Of a stretch of 64,000 nt of DNA, positions 38,306 to 48,600 are shown piece by piece. The DNA is taken from contig VIIQ02000249.1 of NCBI GenBank assembly GCA_007449985.2, positions 1-64,000 of the forward strand, written 5' to 3'. The position numbers were made by a program, and so were the translations under genes. Source of the stretch: Desmodesmus armatus (taxonomy: Eukaryota > Chlorophyta > Chlorophyceae > Sphaeropleales > Scenedesmaceae). Position 1 is the first letter of the stretch. Every line of letters starts with the position of its first letter. The notes under the pieces were generated by a model. It made no database searches. It was not told where the DNA came from and worked only from the letters and a program-made list of their open reading frames with translations.

Positions 38306-38769
38306 GGGGAGGAGCTGTCAGAAGCGCCTGCAAGCGACAACAGTTGAGGCAGCAGGTAAGGCACCGGGTCTGACAAGGAGTAAAAGAGAATCACTGCAAT
38401 GGGGCAGCACAGGCTGCTGATGCAGCTTGGTTGCGCGTATAAAAGGCTGACACTTACCCTGCACTTACGCCTTGGGGAGGGGGGGAGGGGAAAGGGGCGG
38501 GCATCCTTCATGCAGCATCCTTCATCCATCCCAACTGCAATGCTGTTTGCAGCTGTCACTGCACTGTGGATGAGCTGTAGTCCGTGGTGCAAGCAATGAG
38601 CATACTGGTTGTGCCATCAACTGGTGGTCAATGGTGCTCAGGCTTTGAACAGCTATGATTTGCCACATAGAATCATACACATCTGGGAAGCTGCTTCTCA
38701 TGCCATATGGAGATATCTCCACATCATCGATGCTTACCGTCCGCTTGGTGAACCCACTGCCAGAGTACT

Positions 38770-38905
38770 GTAGGCTCATGGTGTTGCTACTAGCAGCGGC
38801 GGCGGCGTGTAGCGTGCTGCTCGGCCCATCCTTCTGGCTCCCAAGAATGCAGATGGGTGCCAATGCACCCGCCATACCAGCATGCACTAGGCTCATGGCA
38901 CAAAA
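38770..38905 (-). repeat. Array copy 8 (A-like, truncated)
   Basis: Only the portion around AAGAATGCAGATGGGTGCCA and GCATGCACTAGGCTCATGGC is kept. Confidence 0.6.
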
Positions 38906-38999
38906 ACAGCTGCAATCATGTAGGCTAGCCTGTCAAGCATCCATCGAGCCACCAACTGCGTTCTATGACCGTCAACAACACGACAAAGCTGAAAGGCTC

Positions 39000-39260
39000 C
39001 AAAGTGCCACCAAATGCTTGCTGCATGCGCTCCACCAACCCCTCAAGCGGCCAGGCCCGCGGGAAGAGTGTTGATCCAACACCCCTCCACTACCACACGC
39101 ACTAGGCTGCGGCGCGAACGAGTCCCACCCAGCTTGTCCCCAGCTCACCATAGAGAGCCTTGAGGGCTCAGAGTGCATGACACTCAGGCGACTGATGACA
39201 TTATCCTAGTATTCGCAATCGGGGTTGAGGTTTCGCAACATGCAGCAAGCCTTCACTGGC
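39000..39260 (-). repeat. Array copy 9 (C type)
   Basis: Matches copy 3 through CATGCGCTCCACCAACCCCT, GTGTTGATCCAACACCCCTC and GAGTGCATGACACTCAGGCG. Confidence 0.8.
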
Positions 39261-39381
39261 ACTGCAGTGGAGTGCACCAGCTGTCATACAGGGTACTTGC
39301 ACACAAATAATGTAAAGAGATGCCAGATTCTCCTCCCCATCCCTCCTCCCAGCTGCTATGCCGTTTCACGCCTATCTACTG

Positions 39382-39425
39382 TTAAGGGGTCCACCATAAA
39401 TCCAAGAGTCGGGGCGTTGGAAAAG
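39382..39425. mobile_element. Solo end of a Harbinger-like MITE
   Basis: TTA followed by AGGGGTCCACCATAAATCCA matches the terminal repeat of the 28,480 element. It is followed by a short hairpin (GGCGTTGG...CCAACGCC). I find no matching opposite end nearby. Confidence 0.5.
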
Positions 39426-39824
39426 CCCCAACGCCTGTGTGGATGGCAGGTCCCGGTTGCCATGTCATTTTAGGCGGATCGATGCGACACCCCCCCCCCT
39501 TCACACTATTGAAGCGCCAACGAACTCAGTGTAGGCTGTTCAGTGTAGGCTACACACCCTCCCCAGTGTTGTAGGCTGCTTGTCCAATCGACTCACCATG
39601 AGAAGGCCCCTTATTGGGGACTGTGCTGGGTGACCCCCCCCCCCTTCTACCTGCCCTAGCTTTGTGGGGAGGCCTTTATAAGCTATCACTGCTTGGGGCT
39701 TCGGGCTGTGATTACTGCAGACCTTGTGGCTGTTGCAGCTTCATGGGAAAGCTGCGGAGTAGAGGGCGGTGTTCCTTGGCTGTTGCAGCGGCCTGCTGCA
39801 AGTTTGCTTACTGTATCAGTAGTA

Positions 39825-39967
39825 ACAGCAGTTAGTCAGTAGCAGCAATGGTAGTAGCAGTAGCAGTAGTATCCAGCAGTTTCTGCATGCCATGTATGCC
39901 ATGCAGAAATGACTGGATACTACTGCTACTGCTCCTACTACTGCTGCTACTACTGGCCAACTGCTGT
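39825..39967. repeat. Long hairpin, about 66-base arms
   Basis: The left arm (39825-39891) and right arm (39898-39967) are about 85-90% complementary, around a very short loop near CCATGTATGCCATG. The perfect core is AGCAGTAGCAGTAGTATCCA with its complement. The arms are CAG/TAG-rich. It could be a fold-back element or an efficiently processed small-RNA precursor. Confidence 0.8.
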
Positions 39968-40129
39968 TACCACTGACACCGTAAGCAAATGTCACTGAAG
40001 TAATGCATCGTGCGTCACCAGTTCTAGGCGTCCTAGCTGCGGTGTGCAAACAGTAAGCCGTCTGCCTAACGAACAACAGCCACACCTGCTAGCCTAGTAA
40101 AGCGTGCTTGGCACTCACCATAAGCTTGT

Positions 40130-40385
40130 TGTAGCCGACTGACAGAAGGGTCGCGCTCCTCAGTGTCAACAAAGGCATGAAGCAGCTATTCAACCAACCC
40201 TCAAGCGTCCAGGTGCACGGGAGGGATGCTGATCCAACATCCCTCCACGTGCACGAGTCCCGGCCAGTCCCCATCAGCCATTGCCATGAAGAGCCCCACG
40301 GCTCAGAGTGCATAACACTCAGGCGACTGATGGATCTACCTGTCCATGCCATTGGGATGAAGTTTATAGCCTGCAACATGCCTTG
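40130..40385 (-). repeat. Array-family copy 10 (D type)
   Basis: Has the clearest stem: GTGCACGGGAGGGATG, a loop, then CATCCCTCCACGTGCAC. GAGTGCATAACACTCAGGCG follows. Confidence 0.8.
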
Positions 40386-40400
40386 ATAACACCAATGGAG

Positions 40401-41655
40401 CTGCCCTTGCTGTCAGTGTAGACATCAGGAGCACCTGCATGTACACAGTGTGGTGAAAAGTGGAGGTTCTGTCAGATGCATTGCTACACACACAGGACAA
40501 CCGGCACACCCATTTCTCATCGAGCCAGTGAGTGGTCCTTGGGCTGAAGATTAGAAGAGCAGAGCAGTAGACAAGCCTGCCCAGGCAGGCACTGCTGCTG
40601 GTGGTGCTGCTGCTGGAAGCCACCGACATGCAGCTCGACATAGTATGCGTGTACTATGTGGTTGTATGTTGAATGCGAATCCTCACTGGCGTGCGGAAGC
40701 TGCCGAACAGAATTCGTTGCCAGCTGGTGACACCGTGTGCTGCATTGCTGGACCTAGAACAACTGTGTCAACATGCCTCATAGGTTGTTTCAACAACTCT
40801 TATAGTTTCCCCTCACCGAGATAAGACATCATCTGAAGCTCCAGAAGCCACTTGTAGGTTGGTTTACTGGGTGCTGCAGTACCTGGCCGCTTATTATGGG
40901 GAAAAGACACTTTAAGTGCTTGACAGACTCATGGCAAAGTACATGAACATTTTGCGGCCCGAGAAATATGTAGGCTGCCCAATTTCAGCTGTAGCGCTTA
41001 TTGCAATAGAACCCTGAAATCCGAAGCGACACAGAGCAGGATGATGAACAAAAATTACGGTTTCATGCTTTTCATGGTTGTTCGGGTGTGCTAGTGTCCT
41101 GCCAGGCGTGACAGTACGCAGCAGAGAGTGCCACGTCTGCATCTCAGACGAAGTGCTAGAGGCAGTGCACAGTGGTGAAACCAAGCTCCTGTGAACTCTA
41201 TTCCCAAACAGTGCTGGCAGTGGGCCGGAAGGGCTGAGGCAGGCCGTGCTCAGCAAGCACAGTTGTCAGCAGCAGTTCTGTGAGCAGCTGTGAGAAGTGC
41301 TGCAGGCTCGCTGAAGGCAGAGAGCACATCAAAGGGACTTTCACGTCTTTTTTATGTGCTCGTGACAGTCCAGGCAAGTGTTGGTGCAGGGCCAGTGCCC
41401 TGGCCACATGGCAGCAGCTGTGGGCAGGAGTTGGAGATTCCCTCGTGTCCACCGCTGTCCAAAGTGTAGTGCCACAGTTACATCAAAGGGCTGCCACTAC
41501 ACCAGATTGATAGTTGCTGCTCATGTACAGCTTGCCCTCTCATGTCCTTTTCACTCGTTCATCTGTGCCGCACACAGCAACAGATGGTGCCAGAGGCAGC
41601 AGTTGAGTCTCCCTGCATGCAACGTTGCACGTGCGCAGGTGCAGGCTCTGCACAC
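40401..41655. other. Stretch upstream of the 970-aa gene, no assigned gene
   Basis: A plus-strand frame at 41,408-41,500 contains a zinc-ribbon-like HRCPKCSATVTSKGCHY and might be an upstream exon of the next gene. No donor in the right phase was found, so it is left out of the model. Confidence 0.4.
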
Positions 41656-44600
41656 ATGGAGACCGAGGTGTTCGAGGAGGAGTATGGTAGCAAGGGCTTC
41701 ACACAACGCATGGACCAGCTAGGTGAACTCATCAAACAAGAGATCAGCGATGACATCAGGCGGCAGGTCAAGTACATCATCAAGAGGGCTGGTGAGTCAT
41801 TTCAGCACCCCGCTCAGCAGTGCAGACAGGCAACCACTGGCAACACAGAGGGTGACAAACTAGGCAGAGGCATGCCAGCCTGCATGATCATGGTACATGA
41901 CATGCTGGCCTCCTCTCGTTACATGGCCGCCAGTGTCAGCACAGCATGCTCCAGCACGCATCTCACTCTGCACTTGCTTTGATGCATGTACCAATGTGTA
42001 CTGAGCCACACTACCACTGCTGCTGCTGCAGTTGGCGGCAGGATCAAGTGCATACTTTTCAACAAAACAGAGTTGAAAGGCGTCAGCAAGATCGCAGCCT
42101 TCGTGAACGCCCAGAACGGCACTGCTGCAAAGGGCACAACCAGTGCACACTTTGAGACAGACAGGCCTGGTAAGTGCCACGTGGTAATGGGTGAGACTAA
42201 ATAAAGCACTCCCTAGTGCAGGGGAACCACCTGGGCTCTGATGTTCACAGTGCTGTCCTTCCTACAGCGCTGCGCCTGCCAGGCGTTCCCGGTTCCGTTC
42301 ACCTCCTGCACACTTGTGCTGATGTTGTGTCCTGCAGGTGAGATCGCCAGCCACAACAAGTCAGCGCGCAGCAGGGGCAAGCGCGGATCGGCAGCCGCGG
42401 CCTTAGCTGGGACAGTGAGTGAGGATGATGCAGACATGGACGAGCCTCTGGCGCGCATGCTGCAGTACCCGCATAGCCCCCGCACCATCAGTGGCTTGGC
42501 CTCAGTGCAGAATGCACCACTCAACAGCAGTGCACAGGTCGGCCAGCACAGCCTACTGCAGTTCCTGCAGCAGCACCATGCAGGACTGCCTGCAGGTTCA
42601 GCGGCAGCATCAGCAACTGCCACAGAAGCAGCAGGACGCAACAGCGCTGACCTGGCAACAGCAGCTACCGCGAGCTGCGATGTCAACATGATCACCGGCA
42701 AGGGTTCAAGCCCTCTGGCTCAGCTGCCAGGCCTCAACCGCATGAGCCACTCACCAGCAGCAGCCGCTACAGTAGCGCCCTGCCACCACTCCAAGCGCTG
42801 TGCACCTGGCAGCCTGGAGCAGCAAGCGCAGCAGAAGCGCCAGCTGCCTGCAGCATCCCACACAACCCCCAGCACAGACACCCAGGCTGACCCGCTGTTT
42901 GATCAGGAACTCTTTGATGTTCTCTTTGGCTCACTAGAGGAGCCACAGCACCAGCAGCAGCATGATGCTCAGGAGAGCCATGGTGAGGACGAGGCAGAAG
43001 ACACTGGCCCAGGTGCATTCTGGAGGGAGATGGCCAAAGACATAGATCCAGACCCGCCCACCTCACCCTGTGCCCCAGACCGCCCCAGCAGCAGCCCTGA
43101 CGCATCCAGTACAGACCCTTCAGACCAGCCGCCTGCCAGCACTGCCCCACCCAGCCCTGATCCTGCAGTGGCCCCAGGTCCAGCTGCTGAGCCGGAGCTG
43201 CCAGCACCCAGCCCAGGAGAGTTCCGCGCATGGGCAAAGTACATGGGCGACGGGCACAAGCAGCTGAGCCCTCTGAAGCCCACAGGCGCACAGGAAACCA
43301 CTGGCGGCGAGCCTGGTGCTGCAGCTCCAGCAGCAGAGGAGGACACCCCCAGCACGGCTGACGATGCGCATGATGGCAGTGAGCTTGATGCTGCGGTCGG
43401 GGCAGCCGACAGAGTCAGGGCCTGCCTCACCACAGCCCAGCGGGACAACGACACGGACGTCAACAGGCACAGCAATATCCAGTTCGAGAAGCAGGTGGAG
43501 TTGGAGGCCACACAGCAGTCGTACTACGCCCATGCCTCCTATGCAGCTGTCCTGCGAGCCCTGCAGCTTCTGCTGGCGGAGGAGGCCCTTGCCTTGGGGC
43601 CCTCAGAGATCATCGATGCAGAAGTGGACACAGTGCGGTGCCATGTCCTCAAGTGGTGTGGGGAGCTGCTGCAGTCTCCAGCATGGGAGGTCTATGCTGC
43701 TGGCTGGCATGGTTCTGCGCACTGTCAGCTGCTGCTGCAGGAGGAGCGGCATGCAGATGTGGCACGGGGCGTCGCAGAGGTGAAGTTCCTGCCAGGCAGC
43801 ACCCACCTCATCGATGAGGTGCTGGTGTGCCTCTGCTGCTGCTATGGCAGCTGCCTGCTGGGCTTCCAGGAGCTGCCAATCTTCCTGCATTTGGCGGTGT
43901 TTGAGCAGCGGCTGGGCCTGCAGGAGGGCGAGCTGCTGAAGCTGGTGCAGCTCCTGGCTAAGCTCGATTGGGAGCTGTGGGAAACAGAGCTACTGCCAGA
44001 TACAGACGAGGCTCTGCAGCAGCTCTACAAGCAGCGGCACCAACAGCAACCCTGCCCAGCACAGCACCACCACACCATGCAGACACCTGCAAGGGCAATC
44101 CATGCTGATGCAGTGGAGTTTGTGTCCCCACCAGGCGCCACAGCTGCGAGTGCAGCAGCAGGCGAGTACAGCCAGCGCTGGGACAGGCTGCACCACCGCT
44201 TTGTCTTGCAAGGTCCCTGGGCTGATCAAGTAACAGCTTCATACGCAGCGGATGGGTCTTTGGATGACGCTGTCGATGCCGCATATGCTGCAGCAGCTGC
44301 TGTTAGCCAGCCCTACTTTGCCGCCCACAAGGCCGTGTCTGATTGCAAGGCAGCACTCAAGGAGGCTGAGGAGAGGGAAGGGTCTACATTCAAAAAGCTG
44401 TGGCGGCTTGAACCACAGTGCACAGAGGCAGAGGGTCGGGCTGCTCACCTTGCAGCGTTGCAGCTCCTGCAAGCAAACACCAACGTAGATGAGCGGCCCT
44501 CTGAGCAGGAGGCTAGGGACCTGGGTAAGGTTGCTGCGTTGATGCTGTTTGCTGATGCTGGTGTCTATGTGCTGGGTTGGCGTATCTTTGTGTGCTGCAA

Positions 44601-44976
44601 GCCTGCAATGGCAGAGCTACAGCTGGGTGATAGTGATAGGGGTTTGGGGGTTCATGAAGCATTTCAGGGCAGGGCGCTGTTGCTGGTCTGCTGCTGGACT
44701 GCCAGCAAAGTTGCAGGGGCGTCGAAAGACGTGCCGGCATGTGCTGACGTGGCAGCAGCAGTGCGCATGGCGTGCACAGGCCAGCACGTCACCTCAGTGC
44801 ACACCAGCGGGAAGGGTGTGCGGCGATTGGAGGCAGCCTTGCTCAAAGTTTTTGTCAACCATGTGCTGCCAGGTTATGAAAGGTACCTGAGGCGGCTGGG
44901 TCTGGTGTCAGCAGAAGATGCCGTTCTGCAGGAAAGGTGCCAGTTGTTTGGCAAGGGCTGGTACTTGTGCGTATAG
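41656..44976 (+). CDS. Unrecognised large protein (970 aa)
   Basis: I do not recognise this gene. Three exons (41656-41791, 42032-42169, 42338-44976) have agreeing phases; the last is an uninterrupted 2.6 kb frame. Residues 1-92 are charged and ordered-looking (GFTQRMDQLGELIKQEISDDIRRQ written in part; then ILFNKTELKGVSKIAAFVNA). Residues about 93-445 are low-complexity, Ala/Gln/Pro/Ser-rich with acidic patches (SEDDADMDEP) and PSPDP-type stretches, probably disordered. Residues about 450-970 are mostly helical and Leu/Ala-rich with clustered cysteines (EVLVCLCCCYGSC) and a compact C-terminus (VNHVLPGYERYLRRLGL). No membrane segment, signal peptide or catalytic motif is evident. The ATG at 41656 is the first in the exon, but an upstream coding exon is possible. 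Confidence 0.65.
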
Positions 44977-45662
44977 GTTGCTGGGATGTTGCAGCAGGCT
45001 GAGGCCGCATGCTTGCATGTGCAGGTTGCGCACATGGTGCGCTGTGCCTTCCGTGCACTTCTGGCAGGGCGAGGCAGTCACTGAGTGGGATAGGGTTTAC
45101 CCCTGAGTGGTGACATTGAGCATACGTGCATCTTTGGTGTCCCCTGCCCTTCCCTTGCACAAAGTCATGAAAGTGTATATTATCTGGGAGTAATTGCCTG
45201 GGAAGAAAGGCAACTCGACTGGCGCACGTCCCTGGACACCTATTGATTCCTGCATGCATCAGCTGATGCACTTCGTGTCTGAGTGTTTGATTCCCACAAG
45301 GGGAACCAGTGCATGTGATTGATCGGTTTGAGTGATCATCTGTGTTCTTTTTTGCACAACATATGCACATATCTTTGGCCAGTTTCCCCCCCTTGTTGAA
45401 GGCTGTGGGCCATTCATGCCATGTGCATGGGTGTCATGTGTCATTCATGGATGTGAATGCATTAGTGTTGACGAGGACGATGGTGCTCATTTGCGCTTGC
45501 TGTCCGTTGCGCACGCACGGCGAGCCTCATTGTCGTGGCTCCTTCCCTGATTACGATCGCCAGTTGATCCATCTTGCTTGGCTACAGGAAGGCGCTATCA
45601 CCACCAAACCAACCAAGTGTTGCTGAAAGTATTAATCACACTGGTCGTTGGCTTCTGTCACG
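44977..45662 (+). other. Intergenic stretch before the P450 gene
   Basis: Holds the 3' end of the 970-aa gene and the presumed CYP97 promoter. No TATA box or gene can be assigned with confidence. Confidence 0.4.
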
Positions 45663-48600
45663 ATGTCGCTTCTATCACAATCAGCACTACGTGCCCACCA
45701 TCGTAGCACAGATAGGGCAAATTGCCACACCAGCAGCTGCAGGGTCCGGAATGTGGCCTTTTCTGGTCACAATGTTCGACGTGCTGTGTTGGTGAAGGCT
45801 ACCGATGAGGTATGAGGCCTCAATGCAACCTCATAGCAACAGCAGCAGTGGACAGCAGCACTGTCCCAGATCAGGATCCACTCACGTTCCAGCAAAGGCA
45901 TGATGCGGTCTCTTCACAGTCGTATTCCTCATAGCTGAAAATCTTCCTTGCTGTTTAGGACAGTTCAGCATGTGGGTCAATTCACAATCGGGCACGGTTG
46001 CTGCAGCACAGCTTGGCACCTGGGTGTTGCCTGTCCACCCTTTTATGCTGTCACTTGACCGTCACTATCTGTGCAGGACCTTGACAAGCCCATCGTTACT
46101 GGGAAAGACATTGACGCAGCAGGAGCAGGAGCAAGCAGCATCAGCCCAGCCTGGCTGACCCAGCTCAACTTGCTGTGGGGAGGGAAATCAGTGAGTCATG
46201 CACGTTACTGCTGCTGGGAAGGGTCTCTGACAGTTTGCAATCAGCAGCATGTGCAGCTGGCTAAATCTACGCAGCTAGTACACTGTGGAAGCCATAGGTG
46301 GGACTGGCTGTGTACTCAATTGTGGAAGGGATGGGGCCGCAGAGTTTTGGATAGAGGGGAAAGGAGCGCAGAGTCAGCACAGATTCAGGGTGTGGCCGGA
46401 AAGTTTGTAGCACCCAGCGGCATACAGTGGTTTCCTCCTTGCAAGCTACTGAAGTTGGCACGCTGTGGCCTTGCAAATCTTGAGGCGTCGCAGGGGCCAT
46501 CAGCAGCACTTCTGCCCTGCCACTCTAGGCACAGCAACTCTCAGGCAGTTGCTGTCCATAGCTTCGCACCACTCATTGCATATGTGCTGTCGACGCTAGT
46601 ATGTGCAGCATGGATACCAGTGGCAGTGGCACCGGGGGGTGGGCGGGTGGGGGGTGTTGACCTATCTCTTTCCAGGGGAACACAAGCAGTGGCCTAAGCC
46701 ATATCCAACCGCTGGTGCTTCCCTTGCAAGCGCAGCTGTGATGCTGCACTGCAGTGGGAGGTTGTGCACCCTACTCACACCAGGGCAAGTCAATTGTCTT
46801 GCATTCGTCACATGCTGCTGCCTCCATGACAGCTGTGACGGCCGTGGTGTGCAATTGCCTGCAGAACATCCCTGTTGCTGATGCCAAGCCAGAAGACATC
46901 CAAGACCTGTTGGGAGGTGAGGCGGGCAACAGGGGGCAAGACTCGTTTCCGACACAGATGTAGGGGCTGTGAAATAGTAGAAGTCCAAGGCAGGATGCCA
47001 TTGAGGGCACCAACAGCAGGGGCTGTCCGTCACAGCAGTGGAAGCAAGTGCTGGGCAGCATCAATGCTGCTGAAGCTGTGCCATGTGCCTGTGTGCAAGC
47101 AAAACCCCGCCATGTAAGATGCAATCGGTGTGTGTCCCTTGAGCGCCGCAACGAAGCCGCTGTACAGCTAGGATGCGTGGGTTGGCTGAAACGCGGTTTA
47201 GTCAGCCCACCAGCAGACTGCCGCTGCAAGCAAAGTGCCCATCAGTATCAACTGGGAGGCGTGCCCCGGGGGGGGGGGGGGGGGGCAAGGGGCATGCTGC
47301 TATGCATTGCATTGTTGCAGGGGAGGGAAGCCACCCTGTTGACGCCATGCGGTAGCTGTCATGGCTCTGCAGTCATGTGCAGGTGTCTGCCGCTACTGTC
47401 CGGAGACACACTGTGCTTGCCCTGCCCACTGCCTACCCACTCCTCTCTCCAGCCAGGCTTCACCCACTGTCCCTTGCTAATGCTGTCTACAGGTCCACTC
47501 ATCTAACAATCCAGCGTCTCACTGATTGGTCCTCCTTCGTGCCCCCCCTGCCGCCTGCCACCTGCCGTGCACCTTATGTCATGGAGGTGCCCTGTTCAAG
47601 GCCCTGTACAAGTGGTTTGAGGAGTCTGGCCCTGTCTACCTGCTGCCTACTGGGCCAGTGAGCAGCTTCCTGGTCATCTCTGACCCCGCTGCTGCTAAGC
47701 ATGTACTGCGGTCGACAGACAACAGTAATCGTAACATATACGACAAGGGGCTTGTGGCAGAGGTAAGCCAGGCTGATTCTTTCAGGCGGTGCTTCAGGCT
47801 TGAGCGTTAGAGTGCTGATGCTGCTTGAGGAGGTGGTGGTGATTGTGTGCTTTGGTGGTGTTCCTGGTGGGTGTGGGCCTCACGTTGTGGGATGACGATG
47901 GTGTGACTGTGTGCTGACTGAAGGGTCGTTCTTAGACCCTACTGAGGCAATGGGCCGCACAGGTGGGTGGTGTGGACCCAGTTTTGCTGCGTGGCCGTTG
48001 CAGCCAAGGCGCTGCTGCAACATGCACATGCCATTTGTGTGCGTGCACAAGGGCGGCTGCTGAGCAGCTGGGGATGAACGCTGTGTCTTCTCTGCAGTTG
48101 GACAGTCACTGTTGTGTTCGAGCCGCAGTGCTTCATTGTGGTTGTTGCCCATCACGTTTTGGGCTGCTGACGGTTGAGTGGTGAAGGGCTGAGAGTGTAC
48201 TACGCATTGGCGCTGCAACAAGAAACACATTGCCCTTCAAAGAACAGTGCATAAAACGGTCCTGCTGCTGCTGCTGCTGCTGTGTCTGCTGCAACCCTGT
48301 CACTTTTACGTTGTGTAGGTGTCGCAGTTCCTGTTTGGTGATGGCTTTGCTGTTGCGTGTGGTGACAGCTGGAGGGTGCGGCGCAGGGCAGTGTCACCCT
48401 CCCTTCACAGGTGAGACGCAGGCTACCACAGGGTTATGATTAGGGGGCTGCTATTTTCAAGCACACGCATACATGTCTGTGTGTTGGCCACAAGTCCCCT
48501 GCCTGCGTGCGTTGGCAGCAGCGCTGCTGTGGGGCGCAGCCTGAGGGTGTGCTGCAGTGTGTTGGCAGGGGTCTTCCTGTGTCGCATACGGCACTGAATG

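Larger units (their letters stand above)
34036..40400. repeat. Tandem/higher-order array of a 250-300 base repeat family
   Basis: At least nine diverged copies in the same orientation, spaced about 470-750 bases. Inter-unit spacers are also shared, for example CAACAGTTGAGGCAGTAGGT and CACTGCAATGGAGAGGTTCA. The spacer sharing shows that blocks of A-type plus B-type units were duplicated together (34.04-35.9 kb with 35.9-37.25 kb). A consistent open frame does not run through the copies, so the array is probably non-coding. Confidence 0.8.

Noticed and set aside
34036..40400. Open frames in the array copies (for example HPNGN...SPLGVSHPEP on the minus strand)
   Set aside because: The frame is open in two A copies but has stops or frameshifts in others, and two different frames look equally good, so a protein-coding exon family is not supported.
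41408..41500. Zinc-ribbon-like frame (HRCPKCSATVTSKGCHY) as first exon of the 970-aa gene
   Set aside because: No donor in the needed phase before the exon at 41,656; kept only as a possibility.
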